Of a stretch of DNA of 64,000 nucleotides, positions 1-10,640 are shown one piece after another. Origin of the DNA: an uncultured Slackia sp. Lineage in GTDB: Bacteria > Actinomycetota > Coriobacteriia > Coriobacteriales > Eggerthellaceae. Under the pieces are notes generated by a model that was not told the origin of the DNA, did no database searches, and worked only from the letters and a program-made list of their open reading frames with translations. Each line of letters opens with the position of its first letter. The stretch's first letter is position 1. The DNA is taken from positions 62,001 to 126,000 of the forward strand of contig NZ_CALUMA010000047.1 of assembly GCF_944321625.1 (NCBI RefSeq), read 5' to 3'. The position numbers were made by a program, and so were the translations under genes.

Positions 1-3015
<3,015 letters not shown>

Positions 3016-3127
3016 GGGTCTTCCTTCCTTAATGGATTCAGACTATTGATGCGTATGCGTTCGCTTGCGTGCTCTACAGAGAAAGCCTGCACGGCTTTTG
3101 CCGCAGCGGCGTTCCCGCGCCCGAGCC

Positions 3128-3178
3128 CTTGTGATAAGCTTGGCGCACGCCCTTGCAGAACCCTTGCTGCAAGCCTGC
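3128..3178 (-). repeat. degenerate 11-bp-phased CTTGC units in rpoB leader
   Basis: On the + strand CTTGT (3128), CTTGG (3139), CTTGC (3152), CTTGC (3163) and CCTGC (3174) occur at spacings of 11, 13, 11 and 11. Read in the direction of rpoB the core is GCAAG. It resembles the perfect arrays at 7831 and 33027 but is weaker. It lies inside the predicted untranslated leader, so here it would be in RNA. Chance resemblance is possible. Confidence 0.35.
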
Positions 3179-3224
3179 TTTCCCTGCGTGAAATACGCAA
3201 ATCCACGTAAATACGCAAACGAAA

Positions 3225-3253
3225 AATTTAATCACGATGAAAAAATAAGTCAA
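3225..3253 (-). promoter_or_regulatory. rpoB promoter (-35 TTGACT, -10 TAAATT)
   Basis: On the minus strand TTGACT (3253-3248) and TAAATT (3230-3225) are separated by 17 bp in an AT-rich patch that contrasts with the GC-rich surroundings. This is a good match to a housekeeping sigma promoter. Transcription would start near 3218, giving rpoB a leader of about 200 nt. Two copies of TACGCAAA lie just downstream, near 3193 and 3212. Confidence 0.65.
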
Positions 3254-3640
3254 GACTTTTTTTCATGAGATGTGTTGGTTTTCTGGAATCTTATAAAACA
3301 AATGCGCTTCTGAACAGGCAAAACCGATTGTAGGTTTCTTTTAGATAGTAAGTATTTTCTAGAAATAAAATACTTCAGCGTCGCGTTACTTAGCTAATCT
3401 CCCATTTCTCTCCCTCATTGTGGATTCTTTCTCCAAAATGGCGCTTTGTTGGCTGTGGGAGAACAGGTATCGTGCAGCGGATTCGACAATGTATTCGCAA
3501 TTGGCGCATCCTTCACCTGGATCCGCCGACGCCACAGCGACCAAAACACGGTGCCGCAATAGTGAATAAACACGCTACGGAGCCAACAAAAACGATGCCC
3601 TGCCCAGCCAGCACATCGACAATACGAAACGGTGAAACCT
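3254..3640. other. AT-rich divergent intergenic region with inverted repeat 3350-3375
   Basis: Non-coding stretch between the rpoB promoter and the rightward gene at 3641. The clearest element is a 9-bp perfect inverted repeat, AAGTATTTT (3350-3358) and AAAATACTT (3367-3375), which could be an operator. The word ATAGTAAGTAT at 3345-3355 recurs in reverse at 61141-61151 and 62916-62926. No convincing gene is seen here. Confidence 0.4.
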
Positions 3641-4789
3641 ATGACCGTCTGTCTTAGCCATATTTCAGCACTTGACTTCTTTCGAGCGGCCAATGTATCG
3701 AAAGTCGACATTCTGGGCTTGCCCCGCACGGGAAAGTTCGACGCATGCGACGCTTCAACCGTATTCGACGCGCTCGCCTCAAGCGGCTTTCCAGCCTATC
3801 TCAAACCGCCCGTCCATGTTCTCGTAAAAGGCAGGTCGCACTCGCATTCTGAGAAAAATGTCATCCGACACTCATGCCATTCGGACTTGCCGAACCGAGC
3901 CTTCATCCGCCTTACGGACGAATTAATGGTGGTGTCGCCGGAACTATGCTCGTTGCAGCTATGCGCCACCCTGCCCGAGCTGGACGCGGCCCTTGCTATC
4001 TTCGAGCTATGCGGCGTCTATTCGCTCAAACCCAATACCAATCCGCGTTTTTCTGAGACCCAAGCAACGAACGCGTCCGCAATGCGCAAAATCGAGCCTG
4101 AAGACTTTTTTGGACTCGAAGAAGAGAACCCTAAAACGTACGGAACGCGAACTTACAGTCAACCAGACATAGCCAGAAAAGACGTCTATGCATTTGCCGC
4201 AAGCCAAGCGCAAGAGCAGCTGCCCCACATGACAATCAAAGACTGGGGATTCTACAATCGCGAGAACCGACTCACCTCGTGTAAAAGAATTGCCTCGTTC
4301 GCCGATTCCGTGCCCGGTGCGCATGGACTGGGAAAACTCCGCACTGTGCTGAAATACGTCCTGGATAATTCCGCTTCTCCCATGGAAACAGCCTTAGCGC
4401 TTATGGTTACGGGACCAGCAAGAATCGGGGGCATGGGATTCAAAGGGGCCACGCTTAATCATCGCGTAAACACGATACATGGGGAACGCAGGATAGACCT
4501 GCTTTGGGCAGAGCAGAAGTTTGGATTAGAGTACCAGGGCTTCGACTCACACGAAGGCTGGACGAATCGCGTAAAGGATGACCGCCGCAGAAACGCCATC
4601 GCCGCAGAAGGAATAGACATCGCGTCTGTCTATTATCAGGATCTGGCCAGCCCCTTTCACTTTGATGCCCTCATCAGCAACATAGCACGCATCATGGGCA
4701 AGCGGGTACGAATCACCACCAAAGACCATCGGTACAAGCAAATGCTACTAAGAAAAGCAGTATTACCGCCCGCCTCTGCCAAGCGATAG
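3641..4789 (+). CDS. AbiEi-like / DUF559-type nuclease-fold protein, copy 1
   Basis: Protein of 382 residues, function unknown. The ATG at 3641 (MTVCLSHISALDFF) is preferred over the in-frame GTG at 3632 because the paralogue at 16598-17551 starts with the equivalent MPVCLSH. Shared blocks are CLSHxSA at the N-terminus, VHVxVKxR, SPELC, and a region with RIGGMGF. The C-terminus carries DLLWAEQKFGLEYQG, then H and a KDDRRR stretch. This follows the D...ExQ...H...D-x-x-R layout of DUF559/Vsr-type PD-(D/E)xK nuclease-fold domains, and the N-terminal part resembles AbiEi antitoxin-type regulators. Relative to copy 2 there is an extra block of about 65 residues in the middle. A nuclease or antitoxin role is inference. 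Confidence 0.6.
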   Translation: MTVCLSHISALDFFRAANVSKVDILGLPRTGKFDACDASTVFDALASSGFPAYLKPPVHVLVKGRSHSHSEKNVIRHSCHSDLPNRAFIRLTDELMVVSPELCSLQLCATLPELDAALAIFELCGVYSLKPNTNPRFSETQATNASAMRKIEPEDFFGLEEENPKTYGTRTYSQPDIARKDVYAFAASQAQEQLPHMTIKDWGFYNRENRLTSCKRIASFADSVPGAHGLGKLRTVLKYVLDNSASPMETALALMVTGPARIGGMGFKGATLNHRVNTIHGERRIDLLWAEQKFGLEYQGFDSHEGWTNRVKDDRRRNAIAAEGIDIASVYYQDLASPFHFDALISNIARIMGKRVRITTKDHRYKQMLLRKAVLPPASAKR

Positions 4790-4996
4790 AAACCTGGAAC
4801 ATGAACGGTCCAAAGAGGCCCCGGCACTACGCACTCTTTGGACCGGCTTCCGCCCGCAGGGAAGCTAAGTGGCGCTTCAGGAAAGTATTCAGCCATGCGC
4901 CACGATGCGATTCCTTGTAATAGGCTGCTCTTGAGATGCTGCGCGACAAATGAGCACGATGAGGTCACCCAGGCGGCATTGCGGCAAAAATGTATT

Positions 4997-5290
4997 GGCA
5001 ATTTCTCGGAGTATGTAATCCAAAACTGCGTCGATTTGAACGACGCCGCCAGTTTTGGTGAGTATGTAATCCAAAACCAAGGATTATTTCATCGCATAGG
5101 AGCTTACTGCGACTATAGCGCGCTTTAAATCGTATTTTAAAAGACGCTGACCAGGTCTTTCCTGAAGCAACCAAGTCCAATTGCGCACCTGCATTCGCTT
5201 GCAGGCCTCTAATCGGATTACATACTCACCAAAACTGACGTCGCACCAATTCTGGACAAAGAATTGGATTACATACTCCGAGAAATTGCC
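4997..5290. repeat. outer pair of nested inverted repeat (27-bp arms)
   Basis: The arm at 4997-5023 (begins GGCAATTTCTCGG, ends TATGTAATCCAA) is repeated as an exact reverse complement at 5264-5290. The arms are 27 bp with no mismatch. They enclose the inner pair listed next, giving the order A-B-B'-A' over 294 bp. Arms A and B share the core GAGTATGTAATCC, so the structure holds four copies of that core, two in each direction. It lies between the 3' ends of the gene at 3641 (rightward) and the exporter at 5384 (leftward). Confidence 0.85.
5050..5237. repeat. inner pair of nested inverted repeat (23-bp arms)
   Basis: The arm at 5050-5072 (begins CAGTTTTGGTGAG, ends TATGTAATCC) recurs as an exact reverse complement at 5215-5237. 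The 142 bp between the inner arms have no good coding frame. The A-B spacer (5024-5049) and the B'-A' spacer (5238-5263) are both 26 bp but differ in sequence. The geometry is therefore conserved while the spacers are not, as expected of paired protein-binding sites or ends of a lost cassette. Confidence 0.85.
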
Positions 5291-5383
5291 AACGGTCGGA
5301 CTATCGCCCCCATTGCGAGCATGAAATCAAATGCTGCTGAAGGCAAACGAAGATTCAGAGGCCCTGAAGAAACCGAAGAAGCG

Positions 5384-6364
5384 TCAGTCTCCGTCGGTGG
5401 CGCGAACGGCATAGCCTCGGCGGCATACCCGCAAGAGTCTTTGTGCCAAACCGTTCGAAACGGCCTTACGACCCTTTCTCACCTGAGGCCTTTCATCGAG
5501 CAGCGTCGCGGCAACGGTGCAGGCGACCACGATCGCAGCGCCCGCAATGCCCATCGCGCTCAGATACTCGCTCAAGAACATCGCCGAGAGCACCGCCGTG
5601 AACACGGGCTCGGCGCACAGGACCACCGAAACGGTTGCGGAAGGCAGATGCGCGAGCGCAGTGTTCTGGAGGAAGAACGCCAGACAAGTGCCGAATAGTG
5701 CGAGGAAAGCAATTGCGGCCCAGCTGATAGCCGGCACCTGGGTGAAGGCCGGCGTGGGCTCGAAGAGCAAAGCACCCGCAAGAGCGAACACAAACGTGAC
5801 GCCCGTCTGCGTGGCGGAAAGCCCCTTGGCGTCCACATGAGCGTTCGCGTCCGACAGATCGCGCTCGCTCAGAACCAGTGCGGCGGCAAAGAACGCCGAG
5901 CTCGCAAGGCCCACAAGCTCGCCCGGCCCGATGCTCAGCGCACCGCCATTGCAGCACAGGAGATACAGCCCCACCAGCACTGCAAGCTGCAGCGCCGCGA
6001 TGCTCAACCGATAGGGCCTATGCATGAGAACCAGCGCGAACGCAGGGGCAAACAGCATCGGAAGCGCAATGAAGAACCCGGCATTCGTGGCGCTGGTCAG
6101 GTTGACGGACAGGCTGCTGGTGATGAACGTCGCCCCCATGCAGATGCTCGACGGCAACCAAGCGCGCAAGCCTGCACAGCGAAGCTGCGACCCAATATTG
6201 CGTCCGAACAGCAGCATGAACACGACAAACGCGATTCCGAAACGCAAAGCGGTGCACCACAGAGGCGGGATGTCGGTATACGCAACTTTCATGACCACGT
6301 TCGCGGCGCCATAAATGGCGGTCTGCAGAACCACCAGCATAACGAACATCCAGCTTCTCTTCAT
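5384..6364 (-). CDS. EamA/DMT-family exporter
   Basis: Integral membrane protein of 326 residues with about ten hydrophobic segments and two homologous halves, as in the drug/metabolite transporter (EamA, 10-TMS) family. The second half carries the typical LPSATVSVVLCAEPVF block near residues 240-255. These proteins export metabolites or amino acids, and the substrate cannot be told from sequence. The ATG at 6364 (MKRSWMF) has an AGAGGTG ribosome site; an upstream in-frame ATG at 6388 lacks one. It is divergent from the LysR gene at 6512, which probably controls it. The tail after about residue 290 is basic and cytoplasmic. Confidence 0.85.
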   Translation of the reverse strand: MKRSWMFVMLVVLQTAIYGAANVVMKVAYTDIPPLWCTALRFGIAFVVFMLLFGRNIGSQLRCAGLRAWLPSSICMGATFITSSLSVNLTSATNAGFFIALPMLFAPAFALVLMHRPYRLSIAALQLAVLVGLYLLCCNGGALSIGPGELVGLASSAFFAAALVLSERDLSDANAHVDAKGLSATQTGVTFVFALAGALLFEPTPAFTQVPAISWAAIAFLALFGTCLAFFLQNTALAHLPSATVSVVLCAEPVFTAVLSAMFLSEYLSAMGIAGAAIVVACTVAATLLDERPQVRKGRKAVSNGLAQRLLRVCRRGYAVRATDGD

Positions 6365-6461
6365 TTCGTGCACCTCTTTTCGCGGCATCCTCGTGTGTAA
6401 TTCCGAAGCTGCATCTTAGTGGCGCCCTCAATAAAAGTAAAACTGGAATATCTTTCTATTG

Positions 6462-6480
6462 ATATAAGATATTCTTATAT
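6462..6480. promoter_or_regulatory. probable LysR operator palindrome
   Basis: ATATAAGA-TAT-TCTTATAT is a perfect 8-bp dyad with a 3-bp centre. It lies in the AT-rich divergent region between the exporter and the LysR gene. LysR-type proteins usually bind dyads of this kind, so this is the likely site for autoregulation and control of the exporter. Confidence 0.6.
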
Positions 6481-6511
6481 AGCAAATTACCAGCGACAGC
6501 AGGAGCAGGGC

Positions 6512-7393
6512 GTGGGCAACTCCAAGTACGAAGCATTTCTCAAGGTGGCGGAAGTCGGCAGCTTCAAAGGCGCCGCCGAAGAGCTTGGCTACACCCAAGC
6601 GGGCATCAGCTACATAATCGCATCGTTGGAAAAGGAGATGGGCACTGCCCTGTTCGCGCGCGAGCGGACGGGTGTCACGCTTACCCCCGACGGACAAGAG
6701 CTTCTCCCCCTCGTGCAGAACGTGCACAATACCGAGCGATCGCTCCAAACGCGTCTGGATGAGATGCATCACTTGGAATCGGGCACGGTGCGCATCGCGG
6801 CATTCGCCAGCGTCGCCATTCATTGGTTGCCCGGAATCGTGAGCGAGTTTTTAAAACAGCATCCCAAAGTCGATTTGCACATATCATGCATCGAAGACCA
6901 GGCCGAGGTTGAAAATCATCTTTTGAACGGAGACTTTGACTGCGCGTTTTTGGTGCTGCCGGCAGCGCATGAGCAACTCTTCTGCATCCCGCTCGCCCAG
7001 GATCCCATCTATGCGGTGGTCGCGCACGACCATCCCCTGGCGCAAGCCTCCTTCTTTCCCGCCGAGGCTTTGGCAAACGAGCCCTATATAAAAGTACGCG
7101 GAAGCGCTCATTCGGAATTCGATGCGCTCTTCGACCGCCACGGCGTGCATCCCAAAACGCGGTTCACCCTGGATAACGACTTTGCCGTCATGGGAATGGT
7201 GAGCGAAGGGTTGGGATTCAGCCTGTTCGCCAAGCTCATGCTGCGTGACGCGCCATTCGACCTGGCGTTTGTGGAACCCGAAATCCCCACGCATCGCGAG
7301 CTTGCCATCGCGGTTCGCTCCTACGACACTGCCTCAATTGCCACAAAGGCATTCCTCGAATGCGTGCGCGCCTGGGTTGCGGCGCAGAAGTAG
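6512..7393 (+). CDS. LysR-family transcriptional regulator
   Basis: Regulator of 293 residues. The N-terminal winged helix-turn-helix (about residues 1-60) contains FKGAAEELGYTQAGISYII and GTALFARERTGVTLT, diagnostic of LysR proteins. The remainder is a periplasmic-binding-protein-like effector domain (about residues 90-290). The GTG at 6512 (VGNSKYEAFLKV) is chosen because AGGAG lies 6 nt upstream and the helix-turn-helix then falls at the usual place; the frame continues upstream to 6419 without a better start. It is divergent from the EamA exporter at 5384-6364, its likely target. It ends 8 bp from the convergent XRE gene. The effector is unknown. Confidence 0.9.
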   Translation: MGNSKYEAFLKVAEVGSFKGAAEELGYTQAGISYIIASLEKEMGTALFARERTGVTLTPDGQELLPLVQNVHNTERSLQTRLDEMHHLESGTVRIAAFASVAIHWLPGIVSEFLKQHPKVDLHISCIEDQAEVENHLLNGDFDCAFLVLPAAHEQLFCIPLAQDPIYAVVAHDHPLAQASFFPAEALANEPYIKVRGSAHSEFDALFDRHGVHPKTRFTLDNDFAVMGMVSEGLGFSLFAKLMLRDAPFDLAFVEPEIPTHRELAIAVRSYDTASIATKAFLECVRAWVAAQK

Positions 7394-7401
7394 CAGCTGG
7401 G

Positions 7402-7704
7402 CTATCGCAAAAGAACTCTCCCTGTAGGAAGATTCGCGACAATCGACATCGTGCCGCCTATTGCCTCAATGTAGCGTCGAATGGAATCGAGGCTCATGCA
7501 GCCTAGCTCTCCGTTTTCCATGCGGGATACCCGATTCTGCGAAACGCCCATTGCGGCGGCAAGCTCAACTTGAGTCATATTGCACGCCTTACGCGCCTCC
7601 CGCAAGCAATATGCATCGATTTCCGCCCGTGTACGCTCGCGTGCCACCTGCATTTGCTCTTCGGTAATCCCATGCTTTTTGAGATAAGTATCGAGATCAG
7701 CCAT
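7402..7704 (-). CDS. XRE-family antitoxin-like DNA-binding protein
   Basis: Protein of 100 residues with a C-terminal Cro/C1-type helix-turn-helix (MTQVELAAAMGVSQNRVSRME, about residues 42-62 when the initial M is counted as part of the first helix) after a charged helical N-terminus. The arrangement is that of HigA- or PezA-like antitoxins. The start at 7704 has a GAGG site and a leader of about 35 nt from the promoter at 7747-7775. An alternative ATG at 7734 (MWNIQYLRTK) has a stronger AAAGGAG site, but that site would lie at or before the predicted transcription start. No toxin gene is adjacent, so it looks like an orphan or a remnant of a higBA-type pair. Confidence 0.75.
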   Translation of the reverse strand: MADLDTYLKKHGITEEQMQVARERTRAEIDAYCLREARKACNMTQVELAAAMGVSQNRVSRMENGELGCMSLDSIRRYIEAIGGTMSIVANLPTGRVLLR

Positions 7705-7746
7705 CTTGGTCCTCAAATATTGGATGTTCCACATATCATCTCCTTT

Positions 7747-7775
7747 CATATATAGTCTATAAGCTATATTGTCAA
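7747..7775 (-). promoter_or_regulatory. XRE gene promoter with overlapping inverted repeat
   Basis: On the minus strand TTGACA (7775-7770) and TATATG (7752-7747) are 17 bp apart. The spacer holds the inverted repeat TATAG-CTTATAGA-CTATA (7751-7768). A dyad inside the promoter of an XRE gene is the normal arrangement for autorepression. Confidence 0.6.
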
Positions 7776-7810
7776 GGCAAAACTTGTAGAGCCGATGTGG
7801 ACTCAACTAT

Positions 7811-7880
7811 TTCAATGCTAGCTTCCAAACCTTGCCGAACCCTTGCATAAACCTTGCCGAACCCTTGCCTGATTCTTGCG
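7811..7880 (-). repeat. five CTTGC units at exact 11-bp period with conserved flank
   Basis: CTTGC begins at 7831, 7842, 7853, 7864 and 7875, exactly every 11 bp; adjoining units alternate CCGAA and variants. Next to the array is TTCAATGCTAGCTTC (7811-7825). The same flank and the same five-unit, 11-bp array occur at 33007-33075 upstream of the DUF4160 gene. Read in the direction of the downstream (leftward) gene the unit is GCAAGGKTTNN. The period of one DNA turn suggests sites for a protein that binds side by side on one face of the helix. It is too short for CRISPR. Confidence 0.8.
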
Positions 7881-7981
7881 AATCATGCTGCTGCCAAGTC
7901 GCAAATCCTTCCTCGCTTCAGCTATGCGATTGCGTTGAAATTCGGTTAGCAGCACAAGCGTTCTTGCTCAGCGACGAACAA

Positions 7982-8020
7982 ACAAAAAACCGGCCCTTCC
8001 GTAAATCTGGAAGAACCGGC
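7982..8020 (-). terminator. terminator of the dmsABB-torD-dmsC operon
   Basis: On the minus strand an 11-bp stem, CCGGTTCTTCC with GGAAGGGCCGG (two G-U pairs, 8-nt loop), is followed by TTTTTTG. It lies about 120 bp past the dmsC stop and closes that operon. Confidence 0.7.
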
Positions 8021-8139
8021 TCATAAGACCAAAAGCAATGCGACCTTAAAGCTGATGCATGCTTAAAACTGCTGTACGACACCCTTAGGCATTTTGCAAT
8101 TTAGCATGCACACACCGATTAACAAAACTAAACGAACCC

Positions 8140-9156
8140 TTACATTCCTAGACCAATCGTGAGATGCATAGAATAGAACGCAAAACGCGTGAGAAATATG
8201 CCCGTGAACACCAGTATGCATGCGATGACGCTCGCTATAAACGCACGTCTCGAGACGCAATCCGCCCTACGCTGATTCGAGCCTGCTTCTTGGTCTTCGA
8301 ATCCGAATTCCTGCAACGCAACGATGCCCGATTCATGCAGCGCGTTTGAATCATGCCCCATACGCTTGCGCCTATAAGCGCCCTCGAAAGCCCCATCACG
8401 CACGTCGAGCATCCACTGCATCGCTATAGAAATTGCGGTAAGCAAAGCAAACGCTACGATGCAAACTCCGTAGAACGGAACCAGGTCAATTGCAGTAGAC
8501 AACTCGTTTGACACTTCCTTAAGCGCCTCGTTCTGAAACGACATGCAAGCTACATTGGCGATAAGAGCAATGAAAGATTCTATGAGAAAAATCCGAGCAA
8601 TCTTACCTCGGACGAACTCGGCCCTTGCTAACCTCAGGCTAGCGAGGGCAAGAATCGGACCCCCTACCAACGCAGAAAGCCAGAGATTGGTTGGCACATA
8701 TGGCGTATTCCACGAAACGATAGTGTCAGCTGCATACGCAAATGCAATAAGCGTGATAAACACGATTCCCGCAATGCAGATGAGTGCAAACCAGATAGCT
8801 CTTAAGCGCAGAGCAGGCTTTCGCGAAAACGAATGCAGCCAATACACCCCCGCAAGAGCCAGAAAAAGCGCCGCGCTCGCCACTTCATTCGATAGGGGCG
8901 AATAACCCGTTCGCGCAAAAACATAGAGCACATTGCTCGGATTGCCCAGGTGCGTAGCCGACATGACGAGTCCCACCAAAGCCACAACCAGAGGAACATA
9001 AAGGTGGCGATCAATCCTTGAACGTGTCTCGGAGTCGATGCGACCAATATATGACATGACACCCATAAGAAGAAACGCAAGGGTGCCCGATGGAGCCAAC
9101 GTGGTGAAAAGCACCAGCGTCAGCTCGCTCATCGCCATGTCTACGCCAACAATCAT
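8140..9156 (-). CDS. dmsC: DmsC-like membrane anchor subunit
   Basis: Membrane protein of 338 residues with eight or nine hydrophobic helices, starting MIVGVDMAMSELTLVLFTT. The pattern, including FLLMGV in helix 1 and a THLGNP motif after helix 3, is that of DmsC, the quinol-oxidising anchor of DMSO reductase. It passes electrons from menaquinol to the DmsB clusters. The start at 9156 lies 14 nt after the torD stop; ATG codons at 9138 and 9132 are alternatives. It is the last gene of the dmsA operon. The loop around residues 245-290 is long and charged, unlike the compact E. coli protein. Confidence 0.8.
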   Translation of the reverse strand: MIVGVDMAMSELTLVLFTTLAPSGTLAFLLMGVMSYIGRIDSETRSRIDRHLYVPLVVALVGLVMSATHLGNPSNVLYVFARTGYSPLSNEVASAALFLALAGVYWLHSFSRKPALRLRAIWFALICIAGIVFITLIAFAYAADTIVSWNTPYVPTNLWLSALVGGPILALASLRLARAEFVRGKIARIFLIESFIALIANVACMSFQNEALKEVSNELSTAIDLVPFYGVCIVAFALLTAISIAMQWMLDVRDGAFEGAYRRKRMGHDSNALHESGIVALQEFGFEDQEAGSNQRRADCVSRRAFIASVIACILVFTGIFLTRFAFYSMHLTIGLGM

Positions 9157-9170
9157 GGCAAGTCGCTTTC

Positions 9171-9827
9171 TTATCGGAAGAAGCGCGGATAAGTGACCTC
9201 GAGGCCGAATGCCTCCTGCATACCCTCGAGACTTGCCTTGGTTATCTGCGCCAGACCCTTGTAGAAAAGCTGCTGCGCGGATTCTTCCAGCTGATCGAGG
9301 TAATGAGAAGACCACGGCAGCAGATGGTCGAGGAGGAACTCCTTCACGAGCTCCGGCTTCTCTTGGGCAAGCCAAGCCAAAAGCGCGAGCATCAATCCGA
9401 TATGGTCTTCAGGAGTTTTCTCATCGCCTAAACGCTGAATACCGCATTTGCGCATCCAGGCACGCAACGCAAGGTTCGACTCTCCGAACACGACACAGTC
9501 GCGATCGGTATACACCGAACCCCAAGGTGGGCAAGGCATCTTGGCAGGGCCCACAAACAAGCGACGATACTCCCAGACAAGGGCATCGGCATGCGGCCCT
9601 TCCGAAAGTCCCTGCTTCATCAGGCTCAATGCGCCGCACGCTTCCTCGGCGGAAACGAACGGCCATTCCGCCGCCGCAGCGTCAACGTCAAGCGACGACA
9701 TGGCAGCAAGCTCTTCATCGAGCGCTCCATGGGCGGGGTCGTTCAAGAACAAGGGAGCAAGCGTTTGCCCCACGAATACCACGCCCTCGAGTTGAGCGCG
9801 CCCCTTAGAACTGCAAACTTCCGACAC
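9171..9827 (-). CDS. TorD/DmsD-family molybdoenzyme chaperone
   Basis: Cytoplasmic chaperone of 218 residues that binds the Tat signal of a molybdoenzyme and holds it until the cofactor is inserted. The family signature is present: EYRRLFVGP followed by PCPPWGSVY (about residues 86-105) and PEDHIGLMLALLAWL (about 139-153). It lies between the second dmsB and dmsC, so DmsA at 11273-13702 is the likely client. It starts 8 nt after the preceding dmsB stop. Confidence 0.88.
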   Translation of the reverse strand: MSEVCSSKGRAQLEGVVFVGQTLAPLFLNDPAHGALDEELAAMSSLDVDAAAAEWPFVSAEEACGALSLMKQGLSEGPHADALVWEYRRLFVGPAKMPCPPWGSVYTDRDCVVFGESNLALRAWMRKCGIQRLGDEKTPEDHIGLMLALLAWLAQEKPELVKEFLLDHLLPWSSHYLDQLEESAQQLFYKGLAQITKASLEGMQEAFGLEVTYPRFFR

Positions 9828-9835
9828 GATTCCTC

Positions 9836-10453
9836 CTATACCAGCTCACGTTGATTTACTACGTTTCCTTCATTTGATCCAGGCGGGCGAGCACCGTGCG
9901 GCAGCGTAACGACCAGATTCGGCTGCGTCGCGCAAGAAGGCGGCAGAGGCGCCACTTCAGCCACATCGCCGTACATGGTACGCAACTCCCCTATTTCGCC
10001 GAAATCCAAAGCACGAAGCGGACAGGCCTCTACGCAAATGGGATTTAAGCCTTGCAATACCCGATCACGACAGCCATCGCATTTAACGGAATGGCCCGCC
10101 TTCCGATCGACTTTGGGAGCACGATATGGACACGACAAGGCACAGTAACCACACCCGATGCACTTTCGAGCATCGACACTGACCAGCCCGAGTTCGTCCT
10201 TATGCATAGCGCCCGTTGGGCAGACATTCATGCATGCAGGCCCATCGCAATGACAACAAGCGTTCGACACATAATACGCGAAGCAATTTTGCTCCCATCG
10301 ACCGCCTCGGTCGCTCGTCCACGACCCACCTGCATATTCGTACACCTGACGGTATGCGATATCAGGCGGCAGATCGTGATAATCCTTGCATGCAAGCATG
10401 CAGGTCTTGCAGCCCGTGCAGCGCGTGCCGTCGAAATGGAATCCGTATTGCAT
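9836..10453 (-). CDS. dmsB: DmsB-like ferredoxin subunit, second copy in operon
   Basis: Protein of 205 residues with four ferredoxin motifs: CTGCKTCMLACKD near the N-terminus, a HCDGPACMNVCPTG block, CIGCGYCALSCPY, and a last CDGCRDR...CVEACP motif. This is the layout of DmsB/NrfC electron-transfer subunits with four [4Fe-4S] clusters. It starts at the ATG at 10453 (MQYGFHFDGTRC) behind GGGAGGTGG. It is about 60% identical by eye to the dmsB upstream (10641-11261) and so is a tandem duplicate. The second copy diverges most in the region between clusters and in the C-terminal 30 residues (APLPPS...). It may pair with a different catalytic subunit or form a longer electron wire. Confidence 0.85.
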   Translation of the reverse strand: MQYGFHFDGTRCTGCKTCMLACKDYHDLPPDIAYRQVYEYAGGSWTSDRGGRWEQNCFAYYVSNACCHCDGPACMNVCPTGAMHKDELGLVSVDARKCIGCGYCALSCPYRAPKVDRKAGHSVKCDGCRDRVLQGLNPICVEACPLRALDFGEIGELRTMYGDVAEVAPLPPSCATQPNLVVTLPHGARPPGSNEGNVVNQRELV

Positions 10454-10497
10454 GCCGCAGAACCACCTCCCGGCCGCCCATACTACCATGAATTCAG

Positions 10498-10624
10498 AGG
10501 GCCGTACGGCACTATCGCCATACGGCCCTTGCGTGATGTCGCGGGTCGTCTAAGGGAGGGAGGAGGGGACGACCCGACGTCAATCGTTGTGCCTCACGCT
10601 ATCCCGAAAATCTTATTTTCGGGA
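10498..10624. other. three stem-loops between the two dmsB genes
   Basis: The 187-bp gap between the two dmsB genes holds three strong hairpins. The first is AGGGCCGTA / TACGGCCCT (10498-10506 with 10521-10529). The second is GGGTCGTC / GACGACCC (10543-10550 with 10568-10575), with a purine-rich loop. The third is CCCGAAAAT / ATTTTCGGG (10603-10611 with 10615-10623). None is followed by a long T-run in the leftward direction, so partial termination or mRNA processing that sets dmsB/torD/dmsC level is more likely than a full stop. Confidence 0.7.
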
Positions 10625-10640
10625 ATTGCGAGATGCAAAG

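Noticed and set aside
5264-5698. Rightward frame MDYILREIAN... beginning in the inverted repeat
   Set aside because: It overlaps the exporter gene on the other strand and starts inside a repeat arm; no ribosome site.
7831-7880. CRISPR array
   Set aside because: The unit is 11 bp with a 5-bp core; there are no repeats of 25-35 bp or unique spacers, and no cas genes.
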